Source of the DNA: Papaver somniferum
Taxonomy: Eukaryota > Streptophyta > Magnoliopsida > Ranunculales > Papaveraceae
Assembly (NCBI RefSeq): GCF_003573695.1
Contig: NC_039362.1
Location: 8,222,088-8,286,087 of the forward strand
Length of the DNA stretch: 64,000 nucleotides
Direction of reading: 5' to 3'
Shown: one piece after another, positions 11,464 through 23,505 of the stretch
Numbering within the stretch: the first letter of the stretch is position 1
How the letters are laid out: each line of letters opens with the position of its first letter
The notes under the pieces: model-generated
Databases searched by the model: none
The model's input: only the letters and a program-made list of their open reading frames with translations
What the model was told of the DNA's origin: nothing
Program-made: the position numbers and the translations under genes

Positions 11464-12255
11464 TCGCCCCCTCTTAATTCTCAACATGTTTATGGATTAA
11501 GAAAATCAAAAGAAGAACTAACCTTCGCGGCTCGTTCAAATTTGCCATATGCTACTTATCCGGTAACCTTTCGTGGCCTTGGCCAGCTTGTTGTGTGGAT
11601 ATGCCCCAAAGTCCTTAATAATTCAAAGCACCAAAAATGTACTTAATCATCTCATAAGTCATTGTTTTTTAATCACCAAACACGTTCAAAGTACCAATAA
11701 TGTACTTAGAACTCCATATGATAATTACCAAAAACCAAACAGATCGGCATGTTATGTCCTCTTTCTCTTCCATCATCTAACAAATGATCTACGTGTTGGT
11801 CTTATAAATATTCCAATATTTCTTTAGGATATTGAATCCCATGCACATTCATGCTTCCCTAGTCGTTCCGGTCTTGCACTGGCACATTTATTGCCATTTG
11901 CACCGTTGTTCTTTGTAAGATATTGTTAGAACTATTTGAATTTGCATGAAAAATCATTTCCTTGGTTTTTGTATTTGATAGGAAAACGCTCCAATTTATC
12001 TCTTTAATAGAAAAATTATCAGGACTAAATAAGTAAATCAATTTCGACTTCGAGAACATACCTCACTTCGAATGCAGTTTGCTCCAGTAACTTTCTAGGC
12101 ACATTGGTTGCCATTTGTTCCCATAATGGCCTAGAATTTCCTGACCCAATGCTCGTGTGTCTGCGAATATTTAATGTACGACAATCTCTGGTGTACAGGT
12201 TGACTGTCATTAGCTTTTTGTCATACATAATAAGCCATCGGAATCTAAAATAAAC
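11464..12255 (-). other. Tat-like element interior next to the 3' LTR
   Basis: Starts with the minus-strand purine tract AAGAGGGGGCGA (11464-11475). The rest is AT-rich and shows no recognisable coding sequence. The last five bases, TAAAC (12251-12255), are the TSD of the CRM-like dimer. Confidence 0.6.
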
Positions 12256-12859
12256 TGATGCAGCGGATATTTGAGAAACTAGTGAAAAGAGAAGTGTTGT
12301 TCAGACTTCAAATATCCCTAGGAATATCGACTATGAACGTTGATTAATATCTAGACTTCGGTTTCCCAACTTTAGATAAAAATAGATTAAACTTGAACAA
12401 AGTTTGATAAAGAAGATATATATTCCAAAAAAGTTGCCTTAAACAATTTATGATGGACTCTTTTATAGACTTGGGGAAAACCCCTAACTTGCTAGTCAAG
12501 AAAGGATGAAAAAACCCCCTAAACCGACTCAGACCCTAATTTGCTATTTTTGGCAAATTTTGGTCGACCTAAAATAATGAAAGTACTCATAAAATAAAAC
12601 AATTCTCCTCAAACGGCGGCCCAAACAGACTCCTAACGAAAGAGTTATTAACAAAATAAAAACTTTCCTAAAATAGCAAAAACGTATGTTTGATGCCCTA
12701 AACGATGGAATTTGGCTAAATTCTGCAGAACAAGGCAATCAAAGATTTCCTTGTCCTGTTCTCTGGCTTGTTTCCCATCGAAATGGACCCCTAAGGATCT
12801 AAATTAGGACACTTAGATTTTTAGCCTCCAAATAGGCTATAGCCTGCTCATCTGCATCA
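12256..12859 (-). mobile_element. CRM-like LTR, left (outer 3' LTR)
   Basis: 604 bp, starting TGATGCAGCGGATATT and ending CTCATCTGCATCA on the plus strand. A minus-strand TATA box CTATAAAAGAG lies at 12458-12468. Confidence 0.9.
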
Positions 12860-15800
12860 TTCTCTCGGGGTTGGGAGAAATTCGCCCTCGAATTTGTCGT
12901 ATCATCATCAGAATTATCACCACAAAAAGGCACTAAGTGTTTGACATTAAAAACATCAGAAGTACGGATGTGACTTGGAAGCTTCAACTTGTATGCATTG
13001 GAATTAATCTTTGCGATAATTTCCAAGGGACCAATCTTGCGCGCCTTCAGTTTGTTGTACTCGCCAACTGGAAAATGATCCTTTGTCAATATTGCCCAGA
13101 CAAAATCCCCTACTTCAAACTCGAAAACTCTGCGTTTCTTATCTGCCGCCTCCTTGTACCTTTCATTAGCTCGAAGCAACTGTTCTTCGGCCAACTTGTG
13201 AACTTGCTGCAGCTGTTGGATACGTTCTTCAGCACGAACTTCAATTCTCTTCAAATCAGGAACACGAGCTAAATCTATTGGTGCTCGTGGATTGTATCCA
13301 TAAACAACCTCGAACGGACTCATACCCAGGCTACGGTTGACTGAACGATTAAATGCAAATTCATCTTGGCAAAGTTTCTGGTCCCAACTTTTCGGATTGT
13401 CTCCAACCATACACCGTAGTATATCACCCAAAGAACGATTCACAACTTCTGTTTGGCCATCACTTTGAGGATGATACGCACTACTGAAATTAAGTCTTGT
13501 ATTAGCCAATTTCCACAAGGTTTTCCAGAAATAACTAAGGAATCTTGTGTCTCGATCACTGACTATTGAACAGGGCAATCCATGTAGACGATACACTTCT
13601 TGGAAGAACAATTCAGCTACCTTCAGTGCATTAGTAGTCTTCTTGCAAGCAATAAAGTGAGACATTTTTGAAAAACGGTCGACAACAACAAATACTGAAT
13701 CATGCCCCCTCTGAGTTCGAGGTAAACCCAATACGAAATCCATGCTCAAATCTGACCATGGTTGGCTTGGAACTTTTAGTGGTATATATAACCCTGCATT
13801 GGTTGCTTTTCCTTTTGAAACTTGACAGATTCGACATCTGTCCACGAATTTAACAACTTCACGCCTCATTGTTGGCCAGTAATATGATTTTGAAACAAGC
13901 TGGAAAGTCTTATCTCTACCCATGTGCCCCTCGTCATGTAACTCCTTAATAATCTTCAATCGAAGACTAGAATCGGGAATACAAAATTGGTTACCTTTAA
14001 AGAGAAATCCTTCATGCATAAGGTACACTCACTTCGTTTCCTAGACTGATATTATCCACAATCTCCACAAAGTGTGGATCGTTAGAATATGTTCAGAATA
14101 CGAATCAAAATCTATTACCTCAGTTCGCATGGTGTTGAGTAACATACTTCGACGGCTTAAAGCATCAGCAACTTGATTCTGCGACCCAGCTTTGTGCTTC
14201 AGTACAAAAGTGAACTCTTGCAAATAAGAAGCCCACTTACCATGTCTAGATGAAAGCTTCTTTGCCTATTGATATGCCTTAAAGAATCATGGTCAGAAAC
14301 ATAATGAATTCGTTATGAATTAGATAGTGTCGCCAATGCTTCAAGGCTTGAACTATGGCATAAAACTCCACATCATAAGTACTGTAGTTGGTCTTAGCAC
14401 CATTCAACTTCTCACTAAAATATGCTACAGGTCGTCCTTCCTGACTCAAAACAGCTCCAATTCCCACCTTCGATGCATCACAGTGTAATTCAAATGGCTT
14501 GCTGAAATCAGGTAACACCAATAGTGGGCGGTTATTAGTTTTGTCTTGACTGCTTCAAAGGCTTTGTCAGCTTCCTCAGACCATGAGAACTTTCCTACTT
14601 TCATGCATTCAGTAATGGGTGCCATAATGGTGCTGAAGTGATGAATAAAACGCCGGTAAAAAGAAGCGAAACCATGAAAACTCCTTACCTCGTGCAGTGT
14701 AGTGGGTGTGGTCCAATTTCTTACAGCTTCAACCTTGGAATCATCTACCTTTATTCCATCCTTGGTTACGACATAGCCGAGAAATAGAATTTGGTCAGTC
14801 ATGAATGAACACTTCTTGATGGCTGCAAATAATTTTTCCCGACGTAGAGTTGAAAGCACTTCTCGAAGATGTTGAAAATGCATGTTCATATCAACACTAT
14901 AAATAAGAATATCGTCGAAATAAACGACCACAAAAGTACCGATAAAGGGCCTGAGAACTTGATTCATTATACGCATGAATGTACTAGGCGCATTGGACAA
15001 TCCAAACGGCATAACCATCCACTCATATAACCCTTCTCGAGTCTTAAAAGCTGTTTTCCACTCATCACCTTCTCGAATTCTGATCTGATGGTACCCACTC
15101 TTCAAGTCGAGTTTGCTAAACACCTTCGCTCCACACAACTGATCTAGCAGGTCATCCAATCTAGGAATTGGAAAACGGTATTTTACTGTGATTTTGTTGA
15201 TGGATCGACTGTCAACACACATTCTCCACGTTCCATCTTTCTTTGGAATCAACAAGGCCGGTACAGCACAAGGACTTAGGCTCTGTCGGATCAAACCTTT
15301 CTGTAACAACTCTTCCACTTGACGACGAAGTTCTTCATGCTCCTTAGGACTCATTCTATAATGCGCTTTGTTTGGCAAGCTTGATCCAGGGATGAGATCA
15401 ATATGGTGTTGTATATCCCGGAGAGGTGGTAGCTCGTCTGGCAACTCGTTAGGGAAAACATCAATAAATTCCTTAATTAAAGGTTGAGCTGCAATAGGGA
15501 TACTACTTTCATCCGGCTGGTCTTTGCTAATCAACACATACAGTTCTCCTGCATCTTCTGCCTCAACTTCAAACTGCTTAAACGACAAGAGATTGGTAGT
15601 TTGTCGGTAGATGGTTTAGGTGCAATTTCTTTGCTGGGTACAAGTACTATACGTACGTCGTTCCATAAAAAGCTGTAGGTATTTTTATGCCCGTCATGAC
15701 TAGTTTTCCTGTCAAACTCCCATGGTCGACCCAACAACAAGTGACAAGCATCCATACTAGTAATGTCACACCATATTTTATCTTTATATTTGTTACCAAT

Positions 15801-17157
15801 CGAAAAAGAAACCAAGCAACGTTTGTTTACTTTCACCTCATTCCCTTTCTTAAGCCAAGAAAGTTTATATGGATGCGGATGTGCCTTGGTTTCCAGCCTA
15901 AACCGTTTCACGACCTCTTCGTCAATAATATTCTCGCAACTTCCAGGATCAATAACTAAACGACAAACTTTTCCCTCGATCGTACATGTCGACTGGAATA
16001 TATTATTACGTAACCAGTTGTCGTCCTCATCTGTACGTGGAGTGAGAAAACTTCTTCTTGCTACAAAGTTCACCTGTATCTCCTGTAACTACTTCATCAC
16101 TAGGTTCAGAGTCATCCTCTGGATCCTCATCATATTCAGGTACCCAATCATCTTCTTCACGATTGTCTTCATTGAAAAGAACCTTGTTCACACGTTCTAC
16201 TTTGCGACAGTCAGTGCCTTTGTGCCCAGTTTCACCGCACTTATTACACTTGCCTCCAAAATAGCTGATTGGAGTTTTACTTGGGTTCGAAACCGAATTA
16301 GGTTTGTTAACAGTACTAGTTGTTGACGTACTACGATTACTTGTTGGGGAAGATGCTACATTGTTACCCCAATTTGAACTTCTACGCCCCACTTGTTTCT
16401 CTACCTGCCTTGCTCTATGATGTGCATCCGATATAGAACAACAGTCAAACATGTTAAGTGTATCCTGATATTGCTGAGGAAGACCACCTACATAACGTGC
16501 GACTCTTTGCTCATCTGACTCCGACAAATCGTTAAGAGAAAGTAATCGATAAAATTCCTTCGTGTACTCGTCTATAGAACGTGTTCCCTTGCGTAGGTTT
16601 TGTAGTTGCTGGTACATCAAGCTGATATAGTTGTGTGGTAAAAATTCTGCTCTCATATGTTTCTTCATCTTCTCCCACGAGACTAACTTCTGCTTCCCTT
16701 TACGAGAGCGTTGTAGTTTGTGTTGTTGCCACCACGAATTAGCTCTTCCCCGAAACATAGTTGCTACCAGCTGAACTCGTTTGTTATCTGGTACATCCTT
16801 AAATTCCAATACTTCCTCAGCTGTGTTCAACCACGAAAGAAACTCCTCCGGTTCTAAACCTCCATAGAATTCTGGAACCTCCACTTTTATTCCGGCCTTC
16901 CAGCGCTCAGAATCGTCACGTTGGATTATCCTACCTTCACGGCGTCCTCTACCAAAAGGGTTGGTATAATCCCCTTCTTCGTTGGTATTATCCCCTTCTT
17001 CCTCGTCTCCTTCTTCATGATGAATGTTATTCTGACCCATCATCACTCGGATTTCATTCAATAATTCTTCCTTCATCGTATTATAATCAATTGGATCAAC
17101 TTCTTGGCCTCGAACACGACCTCGACCACGACCTCGACCAACTGGTAACCTTGGCAT
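12799..17157 (-). pseudogene. CRM-like gag-pol, left-hand copy, frameshifted
   Basis: Homologous along its full length to the intact copy at 17736-22097, and nearly identical where aligned by eye. All polyprotein blocks are visible but split over at least five frames. Small deletions relative to the intact copy lie at about 14080, 14261, 14296, 14527, 15605 and 16071, with a complex change at 14023-14040. The in-frame start is the ATG at 17157, as in the intact copy. The integrase end (12799-14028) is itself uninterrupted. The scatter of single-base losses in an otherwise near-identical copy could be real decay or residual long-read assembly errors. As written, it cannot produce a polyprotein. 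Confidence 0.85.
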
Positions 17158-17179
17158 ATTACTAACCCTGGAATCAACT

Positions 17180-17194
17180 GGCTCTGATGCCAAC
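17180..17194 (-). other. Primer-binding site, left-hand CRM-like copy (altered)
   Basis: On the minus strand this reads GTTGGCATCAGAGCC directly after the middle LTR. It differs from the intact copy's GTTGGTATCAGAGCC at one base inside the tRNA-complementary part. Confidence 0.75.
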
Positions 17195-17796
17195 TGATGC
17201 AGCGGATATTAGAGAAACTAGAGAAAAAGAAGTGTTGTTCAGACTTCAAATATTCCTAGGAATATCGACTATGAACGTTGATTAATATCTAGACTTCGGT
17301 TTCCCAACTTTAGATAAAAATCGATTAAACTTGAACAAAGTTTGATAAAGAAGATATATATTCCAAAAAAGTTGCCCTAAACAATTTATGATGGACTCTT
17401 TTATAGACTTGGGGAAAAACCCTAACTTGCTAGTCAAGAAAGGATGAAAAAACCCCCTAAACCGACTCAGACCCTAATTTGCTATTTTTGGCAAATTTTG
17501 GTCGACCTAAAATAATGAAAGTACTCATAAAATAAAACAATTCGCCTCAAACGGCGGCCCAAACAGACTCCTAACGAAAGAGTTATTAACAAAATAAAAA
17601 CTTTCCTAAAATAGCAAAAACGTATGTTTGATGCCCTAAACGATGGAATTTGGCTAAATTCTGAAGACCAAGGCAATCAAAGATTCCTTGTCCTGTTCTT
17701 TGGCTTGTTTCCCATCGAAATGGACCCCTAAGGATCTAAATTACGACACTTGGATTTTTAGCCTCCAAATAGGCTATAGCCTGCTCATCTGCATCA
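17195..17796 (-). mobile_element. CRM-like LTR, middle (shared)
   Basis: 602 bp. It serves as 5' LTR of the left-hand copy and 3' LTR of the right-hand copy. Its TATA box CTATAAAAGAG (minus strand) lies at 17396-17406. No TSD separates it from either neighbour. Confidence 0.9.
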
Positions 17797-20700
17797 TTCT
17801 CTCGGGGTTGGGAGAAATTCGCCCTCGAATTTGTCGTATCATCATCAGAATTATCACCACAAAAAGGCACTAAGTGTTTGACATTAAAAACATCAGAAGT
17901 ACGGATGTGACTTGGAAGCTTCAACTTGTATGCATTGGAATTAATCTTTGCGACAATTTCCAAGGGACCAATCTTGCGCGCCTTCAGTTTGTTGTACTCG
18001 CCAACTGGAAAACGATCCTTTGTCAATATTGCCCAGACAAAATCCCCTACTTCAAACTCGACAACTCTGCGTTTCTTATCTGCCGCCTCCTTGTACCTTT
18101 CATTAGCTCGAAGCAACTGTTCTTCGGCCAACTTGTGAACTTGCTGCAGCTGTTGGATACGTTCTTCAGCACGAACTTCAATTCTCTTCAAATCAGGAAC
18201 ACGAGCTAAATCTATTGGTGCTCGTGGATTGTATCCATAAACAACCTCGAACGGACTCATACCCAGGCTACGGTTGACTGAACGATTAAATGCAAATTCA
18301 GCTTGGCAAAGTTTCTGGTCCCAACTTTTCGGATTGTCTCCAACCATACACCGTAGTATATCACCCAAAGAACGATTCACAACTTCTGTTTGGCCATCAC
18401 TTTGAGGATGATACGCACTACTGAAATTAAGTCTTGTATTAGCCAATTTCCACAAGGTTTTCCAGAAATAACTAAGGAATCTTGTGTCTCGATCACTGAC
18501 TATTGAACAGGGCAATCCATGTAGACGATACACTTCTTGGAAGAACAATTCAGCTACCTTCAGTGCATTAGTAGTCTTCTTGCAAGCAATAAAGTGAGAC
18601 ATTTTTGAAAAACGGTCGACAACAACAAATACTGAATCATGCCCCCTCTGAGTTCGAGGTAAACCCAATACGAAATCCATGCTCAAATCTGACCATGGTT
18701 GGCTTGGAACTTTTAGTGGTATATATAACCCTGCATTGGTTGCTTTTCCTTTTGAAACTTGACAGATTCGACATCTGTCCACGAATTTAGCAACTTCACG
18801 CCTCATTGTTGGCCAGTAATATGATTTTGAAACAAGCTGGAAAGTTTCTCTACCCATGTGCCCCTCGTCATGTAACTCCTTAATAATCTTCAATCGAAGA
18901 CTAGAATCGGGAATACACAATTGGTTACCTTTAAAGAGAAATCCTTCATGCATAAGGTAATCACTTCGTTTTCCTAGACTGATATTATCCACAATCTCCA
19001 CAAAGTGTGGATCGGTTAGAATATGTTCAGAATACGAATCAAAATCTATTACCTCAGTTCGCATGGTGTTGAGTAACATACTTCGACGGCTTAAAGCATC
19101 AGCAACTTGATTCTGCGACCCAGCTTTGTGCTTCAGTACAAAAGTGAACTCTTGCAAATAAGAAGCCCACTTACCATGTCTAGATGAAAGCTTCTCTTGC
19201 CTATTGATATGCCTTAAAGAATCATGGTCAGAAAACATAATGAATTCGTTATGAATTAGATAGTGTCGCCAATGCTTCAAGGCTTGAACTATGGCATAAA
19301 ACTCCACATCATAAGTACTGTAGTTGGTCTTAGCACCATTCAACTTCTCACTAAAATATGCTACAGGTCGTCCTTCCTGACTCAAAACAGCTCCAATTCC
19401 CACCTTCGATGCATCACAGTGTAATTCAAATGGCTTGCTGAAATCAGGTAACACCAATAGTGGTGCGGTTATTAGTTTTGTCTTGACTGCTTCAAAGGCT
19501 TTGTCAGCTTCCTCAGACCATGAGAACTTTCCTACTTTCATGCATTCAGTAATGGGTGCCATAATGGTGCTGAAGTGATGAATAAAACGCCGGTAAAAAG
19601 AAGCGAAACCATGAAAACTCCTTACCTCGTGCAGTGTAGTGGGTGTGGTCCAATTTCTTACAGCTTCAACCTTGGAATCATCTACCTTTATTCCATCCTT
19701 GGTTACGACATAGCCGAGAAATAGAATTTGGTCAGTCATGAATGAACACTTCTTGATGGCTGCAAATAATTTTTCCCGACGTAGAGTTGAAAGCACTTCT
19801 CGAAGATGTTGAAAATGCATGTTCATATCAACACTATAAATAAGAATATCGTCGAAATAAACGACCACAAAAGTACCGATAAAGGGCCTGAGAACTTGAT
19901 TCATTATACGCATGAATGTACTAGGCGCATTGGACAATCCAAACGGCATAACCATCCACTCATATAACCCTTCTCGAGTCTTAAAAGCTGTTTTCCACTC
20001 ATCTTCTCGAATTCTGATCTGATGGTACCCACTCTTCAAGTCGAGTTTGCTAAACACCTTCGCTCCACACAACTGATCTAGCAGGTCATCCAATCTAGGA
20101 ATTGGAAAACGGTATTTTACTGTGATTTTGTTGATGGCTCGACTGTCAACACACATTCTCCACGTTCCATCTTTCTTTGGAATCAACAAGGCCGGTACAG
20201 CACAAGGACTTAGGCTCTGTCGGATCAAACCTTTCTGTAACAACTCTTCCACTTGACGACGAAGTTCTTCATGCTCCTTAGGACTAATTCTATAATGCGC
20301 TTTGTTTGGCAAGATTGATCCTGGGATGAGATCAATATGGTGTTGTATATCCCAGAGAGGTGGTAGCTCGTATGGAAACTCGTTAGGGAAAACATCAATA
20401 AATTCCTTAATTAAAGGTTGAGATGCAATAGGGATACTACTTTCATCCGGATGTTGGTCTTTGCTAATCAACACATACAGTTCTCCTGCATCTTCTGCCT
20501 CAACTTCAAACTGCTTAAACGACAAGAGATTGGTAGTTTGTCCGGTAGATGGTTTAGGTGCAATTTCTTTGCTGGGTACAAGTACTATACGTACGTCGTT
20601 CCATAAAAAGCTGTAGGTATTTTTATGCCCGTCATGACTAGTTTTCCTGTCAAACTCCCATGGTCGACCCAACAACAAGTGACAAGCATCCATACTAGTA

Positions 20701-22097
20701 ATGTCACACCATATTTTATCTTTATATTTGTTACCAATCGAAAAAGAAACCAAGCAACGTTTGTTTACTTTCACCTCATTCCCTTTCTTAAGCCAAGAAA
20801 GTTTATATGGATGCGGATGTGCCTTGGTTTCCAGCCTAAACCGTTTCACGACCTCTTCGTCAATAATATTCTCGTAACTTCCAGGATCAATAACTAAACG
20901 ATAAACTTTTCCCTCGATCGTACATGTCGACTGGAATATATTATTACGTAACCAGTTGTCGTCCTCATCTGTACGTGGAGTGATAAAACTTCTTCTTGCT
21001 ACAAAGTTCACTCCTGTATCTCCTGTAACTACTTCATCACTAGGTTCAGAGTCATCCTCTGGATACTCATCATATTCAGGTACCCAATCATCTTCTTCAC
21101 GATTGTCTTCATTGAAAAGAACCTTGTTCACACGTTCTACTTTGCGACAGTCAGTGCCTTTGTGCCCAGTTTCACCGCACTTATTACACTTGCCTCCAAA
21201 ATAGCTGATTGGAGTTTTACTTGGGTTCGAAACCGAATTAGGTTTGTTAACAGTACTAGTTGTTGACGTATTACGATTACTTGTTCGGGAAGATGCTACA
21301 TTGTTACCCCAATTTGAACTTCTACGCCCCACTTGTTTCTCTACCTGCCTTGCTCTATGATGTGCATCCGATATAGAACGACAGTCAAACATGTTAAGTG
21401 TATCCTGATATTGCTGAGGAAGACCACCTACATAACATGCGACTCTTTGCTCATCTGACTCCGACAAATTGTTAAGAGAAAGTAATCGATAAAATTCCTT
21501 CGTGTACTCGTCTATAGAACGTGTTCCCTTGCGTAGGTTTTGTAGTTGCTGGTACATCAAGCTGATATAGTTGTGTGGTAAAAATTCTGCTCTCATATAT
21601 TTCTTCATCTTCTCCCACGAGACTAACTTCTGCTTCCCTTTACGAGAGCGTTGTAGTTTGTGTTGTTGCCACCACGAATTAGCTCTTCCCCGAAACATAG
21701 TTGCTACCAGCTGAACTCGTTTGTTATCTGGTACATCCTTAAATTCCAATACTTCCTCAGTTGTGTTCAACCACGAAAGAAACTCCTCCGGTTCTAAACC
21801 TCCATAGAATTCTGGAACCTCCACTTTTATTCCGGCCTTCCAACGCTCAGAATCGTCACGTTGGATTATCCTACCTTCACGGCGTCCTCTACCAAAAGGG
21901 TTGGTATAATCCCCTTCTTCGTTGGTATTATCCCCTTCCTCCTCGTCTCCTTCTTCATGATGAATGTTATTCTGACCCATCATCACTTGGATTTCATCCA
22001 ATAATTCTTCCTTCATCGTATTATAATCAATTGGATCAACTTCTTGGCCTCGAACACGACCTCGACCACGACCTCGACCAACTGGTAACCTTGGCAT
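17736..22097 (-). CDS. CRM-like Ty3/gypsy gag-pol polyprotein, intact
   Basis: A single uninterrupted 1453-residue frame from the ATG at 22097, the first in-frame ATG after the primer site. In order: an Arg/Gly-rich N-terminus; retrotransposon gag domain (about 86-260); zinc knuckle [14 protein letters not shown] (304-317); aspartic protease with DPGS at 404-407, where DSG/DTG is usual; reverse transcriptase (about 600-800) with YFDD at 747-750; RNase H starting near DAS 895; integrase with an H2C2 zinc site (H1076, H1080, C1109, C1112) and DDE residues D1141, D1202 and E1238; and a GPY/F-like module at about 1377-1412. No classical chromodomain follows. The last 20 codons run into the LTR, as in CRM elements with a C-terminal CR motif. 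It would supply capsid, cDNA synthesis and integration functions. The DPG in the protease is the one catalytic-region oddity; the other copy shares it, so it is likely ancestral. Confidence 0.92.
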   Translation of the reverse strand: MPRLPVGRGRGRGRVRGQEVDPIDYNTMKEELLDEIQVMMGQNNIHHEEGDEEEGDNTNEEGDYTNPFGRGRREGRIIQRDDSERWKAGIKVEVPEFYGGLEPEEFLSWLNTTEEVLEFKDVPDNKRVQLVATMFRGRANSWWQQHKLQRSRKGKQKLVSWEKMKKYMRAEFLPHNYISLMYQQLQNLRKGTRSIDEYTKEFYRLLSLNNLSESDEQRVACYVGGLPQQYQDTLNMFDCRSISDAHHRARQVEKQVGRRSSNWGNNVASSRTSNRNTSTTSTVNKPNSVSNPSKTPISYFGGKCNKCGETGHKGTDCRKVERVNKVLFNEDNREEDDWVPEYDEYPEDDSEPSDEVVTGDTGVNFVARRSFITPRTDEDDNWLRNNIFQSTCTIEGKVYRLVIDPGSYENIIDEEVVKRFRLETKAHPHPYKLSWLKKGNEVKVNKRCLVSFSIGNKYKDKIWCDITSMDACHLLLGRPWEFDRKTSHDGHKNTYSFLWNDVRIVLVPSKEIAPKPSTGQTTNLLSFKQFEVEAEDAGELYVLISKDQHPDESSIPIASQPLIKEFIDVFPNEFPYELPPLWDIQHHIDLIPGSILPNKAHYRISPKEHEELRRQVEELLQKGLIRQSLSPCAVPALLIPKKDGTWRMCVDSRAINKITVKYRFPIPRLDDLLDQLCGAKVFSKLDLKSGYHQIRIREDEWKTAFKTREGLYEWMVMPFGLSNAPSTFMRIMNQVLRPFIGTFVVVYFDDILIYSVDMNMHFQHLREVLSTLRREKLFAAIKKCSFMTDQILFLGYVVTKDGIKVDDSKVEAVRNWTTPTTLHEVRSFHGFASFYRRFIHHFSTIMAPITECMKVGKFSWSEEADKAFEAVKTKLITAPLLVLPDFSKPFELHCDASKVGIGAVLSQEGRPVAYFSEKLNGAKTNYSTYDVEFYAIVQALKHWRHYLIHNEFIMFSDHDSLRHINRQEKLSSRHGKWASYLQEFTFVLKHKAGSQNQVADALSRRSMLLNTMRTEVIDFDSYSEHILTDPHFVEIVDNISLGKRSDYLMHEGFLFKGNQLCIPDSSLRLKIIKELHDEGHMGRETFQLVSKSYYWPTMRREVAKFVDRCRICQVSKGKATNAGLYIPLKVPSQPWSDLSMDFVLGLPRTQRGHDSVFVVVDRFSKMSHFIACKKTTNALKVAELFFQEVYRLHGLPCSIVSDRDTRFLSYFWKTLWKLANTRLNFSSAYHPQSDGQTEVVNRSLGDILRCMVGDNPKSWDQKLCQAEFAFNRSVNRSLGMSPFEVVYGYNPRAPIDLARVPDLKRIEVRAEERIQQLQQVHKLAEEQLLRANERYKEAADKKRRVVEFEVGDFVWAILTKDRFPVGEYNKLKARKIGPLEIVAKINSNAYKLKLPSHIRTSDVFNVKHLVPFCGDNSDDDTTNSRANFSQPRENDADEQAIAYLEAKNPSVVI

Positions 22098-22120
22098 ATT
22101 ACTAACCCTGGAATCGAACT

Positions 22121-22135
22121 GGCTCTGATACCAAC
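22121..22135 (-). other. Primer-binding site, intact CRM-like copy
   Basis: GTTGGTATCAGAGCC on the minus strand directly follows the 5' LTR. It is complementary to the 3' end of initiator Met tRNA. Confidence 0.88.
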
Positions 22136-22737
22136 TGATGCAGCGGATATTAGAGAAACTAGTGAAAAGAGAAGTGTTGTTCAGACTTCAAATATCCCTA
22201 GGAATATCAACTATGAACGTTGATTAATATCTAGACTTCGGTTTCCCAACTTTAGATAAAAATCGATTAAACTTGAACAAAGTTTGATAAAGAAGATATA
22301 TATTCCAAAAAAGTTGCCATAAACAATTTATGATGGACTCTTTTATAGACTTGGGGAAAAACCCTAACTTGCTAGTCAAGAAAGGATGAAAAAAACCCCT
22401 AAACCGACTCAGACCCTAATTTGCTATTTTTGGCAAATTTTGGTCGACCTAAAATAATGAAAGTACTCATAAAATAAAACAACTCGCCTCAAACGGCGGC
22501 CCAAACAGACTCCTAACGAAAGAGTTATTAACAAAATAAAAACTTTCCTAAAATAGCAAAAACGTATGTTTGATGCCCTAAACGATGGATTTGGCTAAAT
22601 TCTGAAGACCAAGGCAATCGAAGATTCCTTGTCCTGTTCTTTGGCTTGTTTCCCATCGAAATGGACCCCTATGGATCTAAATTACGACACTTGGATTTTT
22701 AGCCTCCAAATAGGCTATAGCCTGCTCATCTGCATCA
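22136..22737 (-). mobile_element. CRM-like LTR, right (5' LTR of the intact copy)
   Basis: 602 bp, nearly identical to the other two. It would drive transcription of the intact polyprotein. Confidence 0.9.
22338..22348 (-). promoter_or_regulatory. TATA box of the CRM-like 5' LTR
   Basis: CTATAAAAGAG on the minus strand, about 200 bp before the LTR end. It is conserved in all three LTRs. Confidence 0.6.
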
Positions 22738-22744
22738 TAAACCT

Positions 22745-23505
22745 AACTGGGCTTCTATAATAAGCCATGTGGGTTTCCATAATAAACCCACTGGTTTCTA
22801 TAATAAACCAAATTGGGCTTCCATAATAAGCCATATGTTGGTTTCTTTAATAAACCACCGGGCTTCCTTAATAAGTCCGGTTGGTATTTCTCAACAAGAC
22901 AAACTTGGTTTCTTTAATAAACCACCGGGATTCTTTAATAAGTCCGGTTGGGCTTCCTCAATAAGCCATATGTGGTTTCTTTAATAAACCATCGGGCTTC
23001 CTTAATAAGTCCGGTTGGGCTTCCTCAATAAGCCAGAGTTGGTTTCCTTAATAAACCACCGAGCTTCTTTAATAAGTCCGGTTGGGCTTCCTCAATAAGC
23101 CATATGTGGTTTCTTTAATAAACCACCGAGCTTCCTTAATAAGTACGGTTGGGATTCCTCAATAATCCAGAGTTGGTTTCCTTAATAAACCAGCGAGCTT
23201 CCTTAATAAGATCGGTTGGGCTTCCTCAATAAGACATATGTTGGTTTCCTTAATAAACCACCGGGCTTCCTTAATAAGTCCGGTTGGGCTTCCTCAATAA
23301 GCCAGAGTTGCTTTCCTTAATAAACCACCGAGCTTCCTTAATAATATCGGTTGGGATTCCTCAATAAGACATATGTGGCTTATTTAATAACCACCGGGCT
23401 TCCTTAATAATTCCGGTTGGGCTTCCTCAATAAGCCAGAGTTGGTTTCCTTCATAAACCACCGAGCTTCCTTAATAAGTTCGGTTGGGATTCCTCAGTAA
23501 GCCAG
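22745..23505. repeat. 67-bp tandem repeat in the Tat-like element
   Basis: About 11 units of 67 bp (for example GGCTTCCTCAATAAG starts at 22951, 23018 and 23085). Each holds three to four AATAAGCC / AATAAACC / AATAAGTCC cores. Related half-units occur inside this element's LTRs (11210-11420, 26930-27150). Tandem repeats between the coding region and the 3' LTR are typical of Tat/Retand elements. Confidence 0.88.

Larger units (their letters stand above)
12256..22737 (-). mobile_element. Tandem dimer of a CRM-like Ty3/gypsy chromovirus
   Basis: Three nearly identical LTRs of about 602 bp (12256-12859, 17195-17796, 22136-22737) alternate with two internal regions, both minus-strand. The whole array has a perfect TSD TAAAC (12251-12255 and 22738-22742). 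The LTR ends are TGATGCAG...CTGCATCA, an 8-bp inverted repeat. Gag-pol in a single frame, an initiator-Met primer site and a polyprotein that ends inside the LTR are features of CRM (centromeric) chromoviruses. One outer TSD around a shared-middle-LTR dimer points to unequal recombination between LTRs after a single insertion. Confidence 0.85.

Noticed and set aside
14446..15588. Separate genes for the several polymerase frames of the left-hand CRM-like copy
   Set aside because: They are pieces of one polyprotein split by small deletions, as shown by the intact sister copy.
15763..16326. 187-codon plus-strand ORF
   Set aside because: Shadow frame opposite the gag/protease region of the CRM-like element.
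17736..18000. A chromodomain at the C-terminus of the gypsy polyprotein
   Set aside because: After the GPY/F-like part only about 40 acidic, non-chromodomain residues remain, reaching into the LTR. A CR-type tail fits better.
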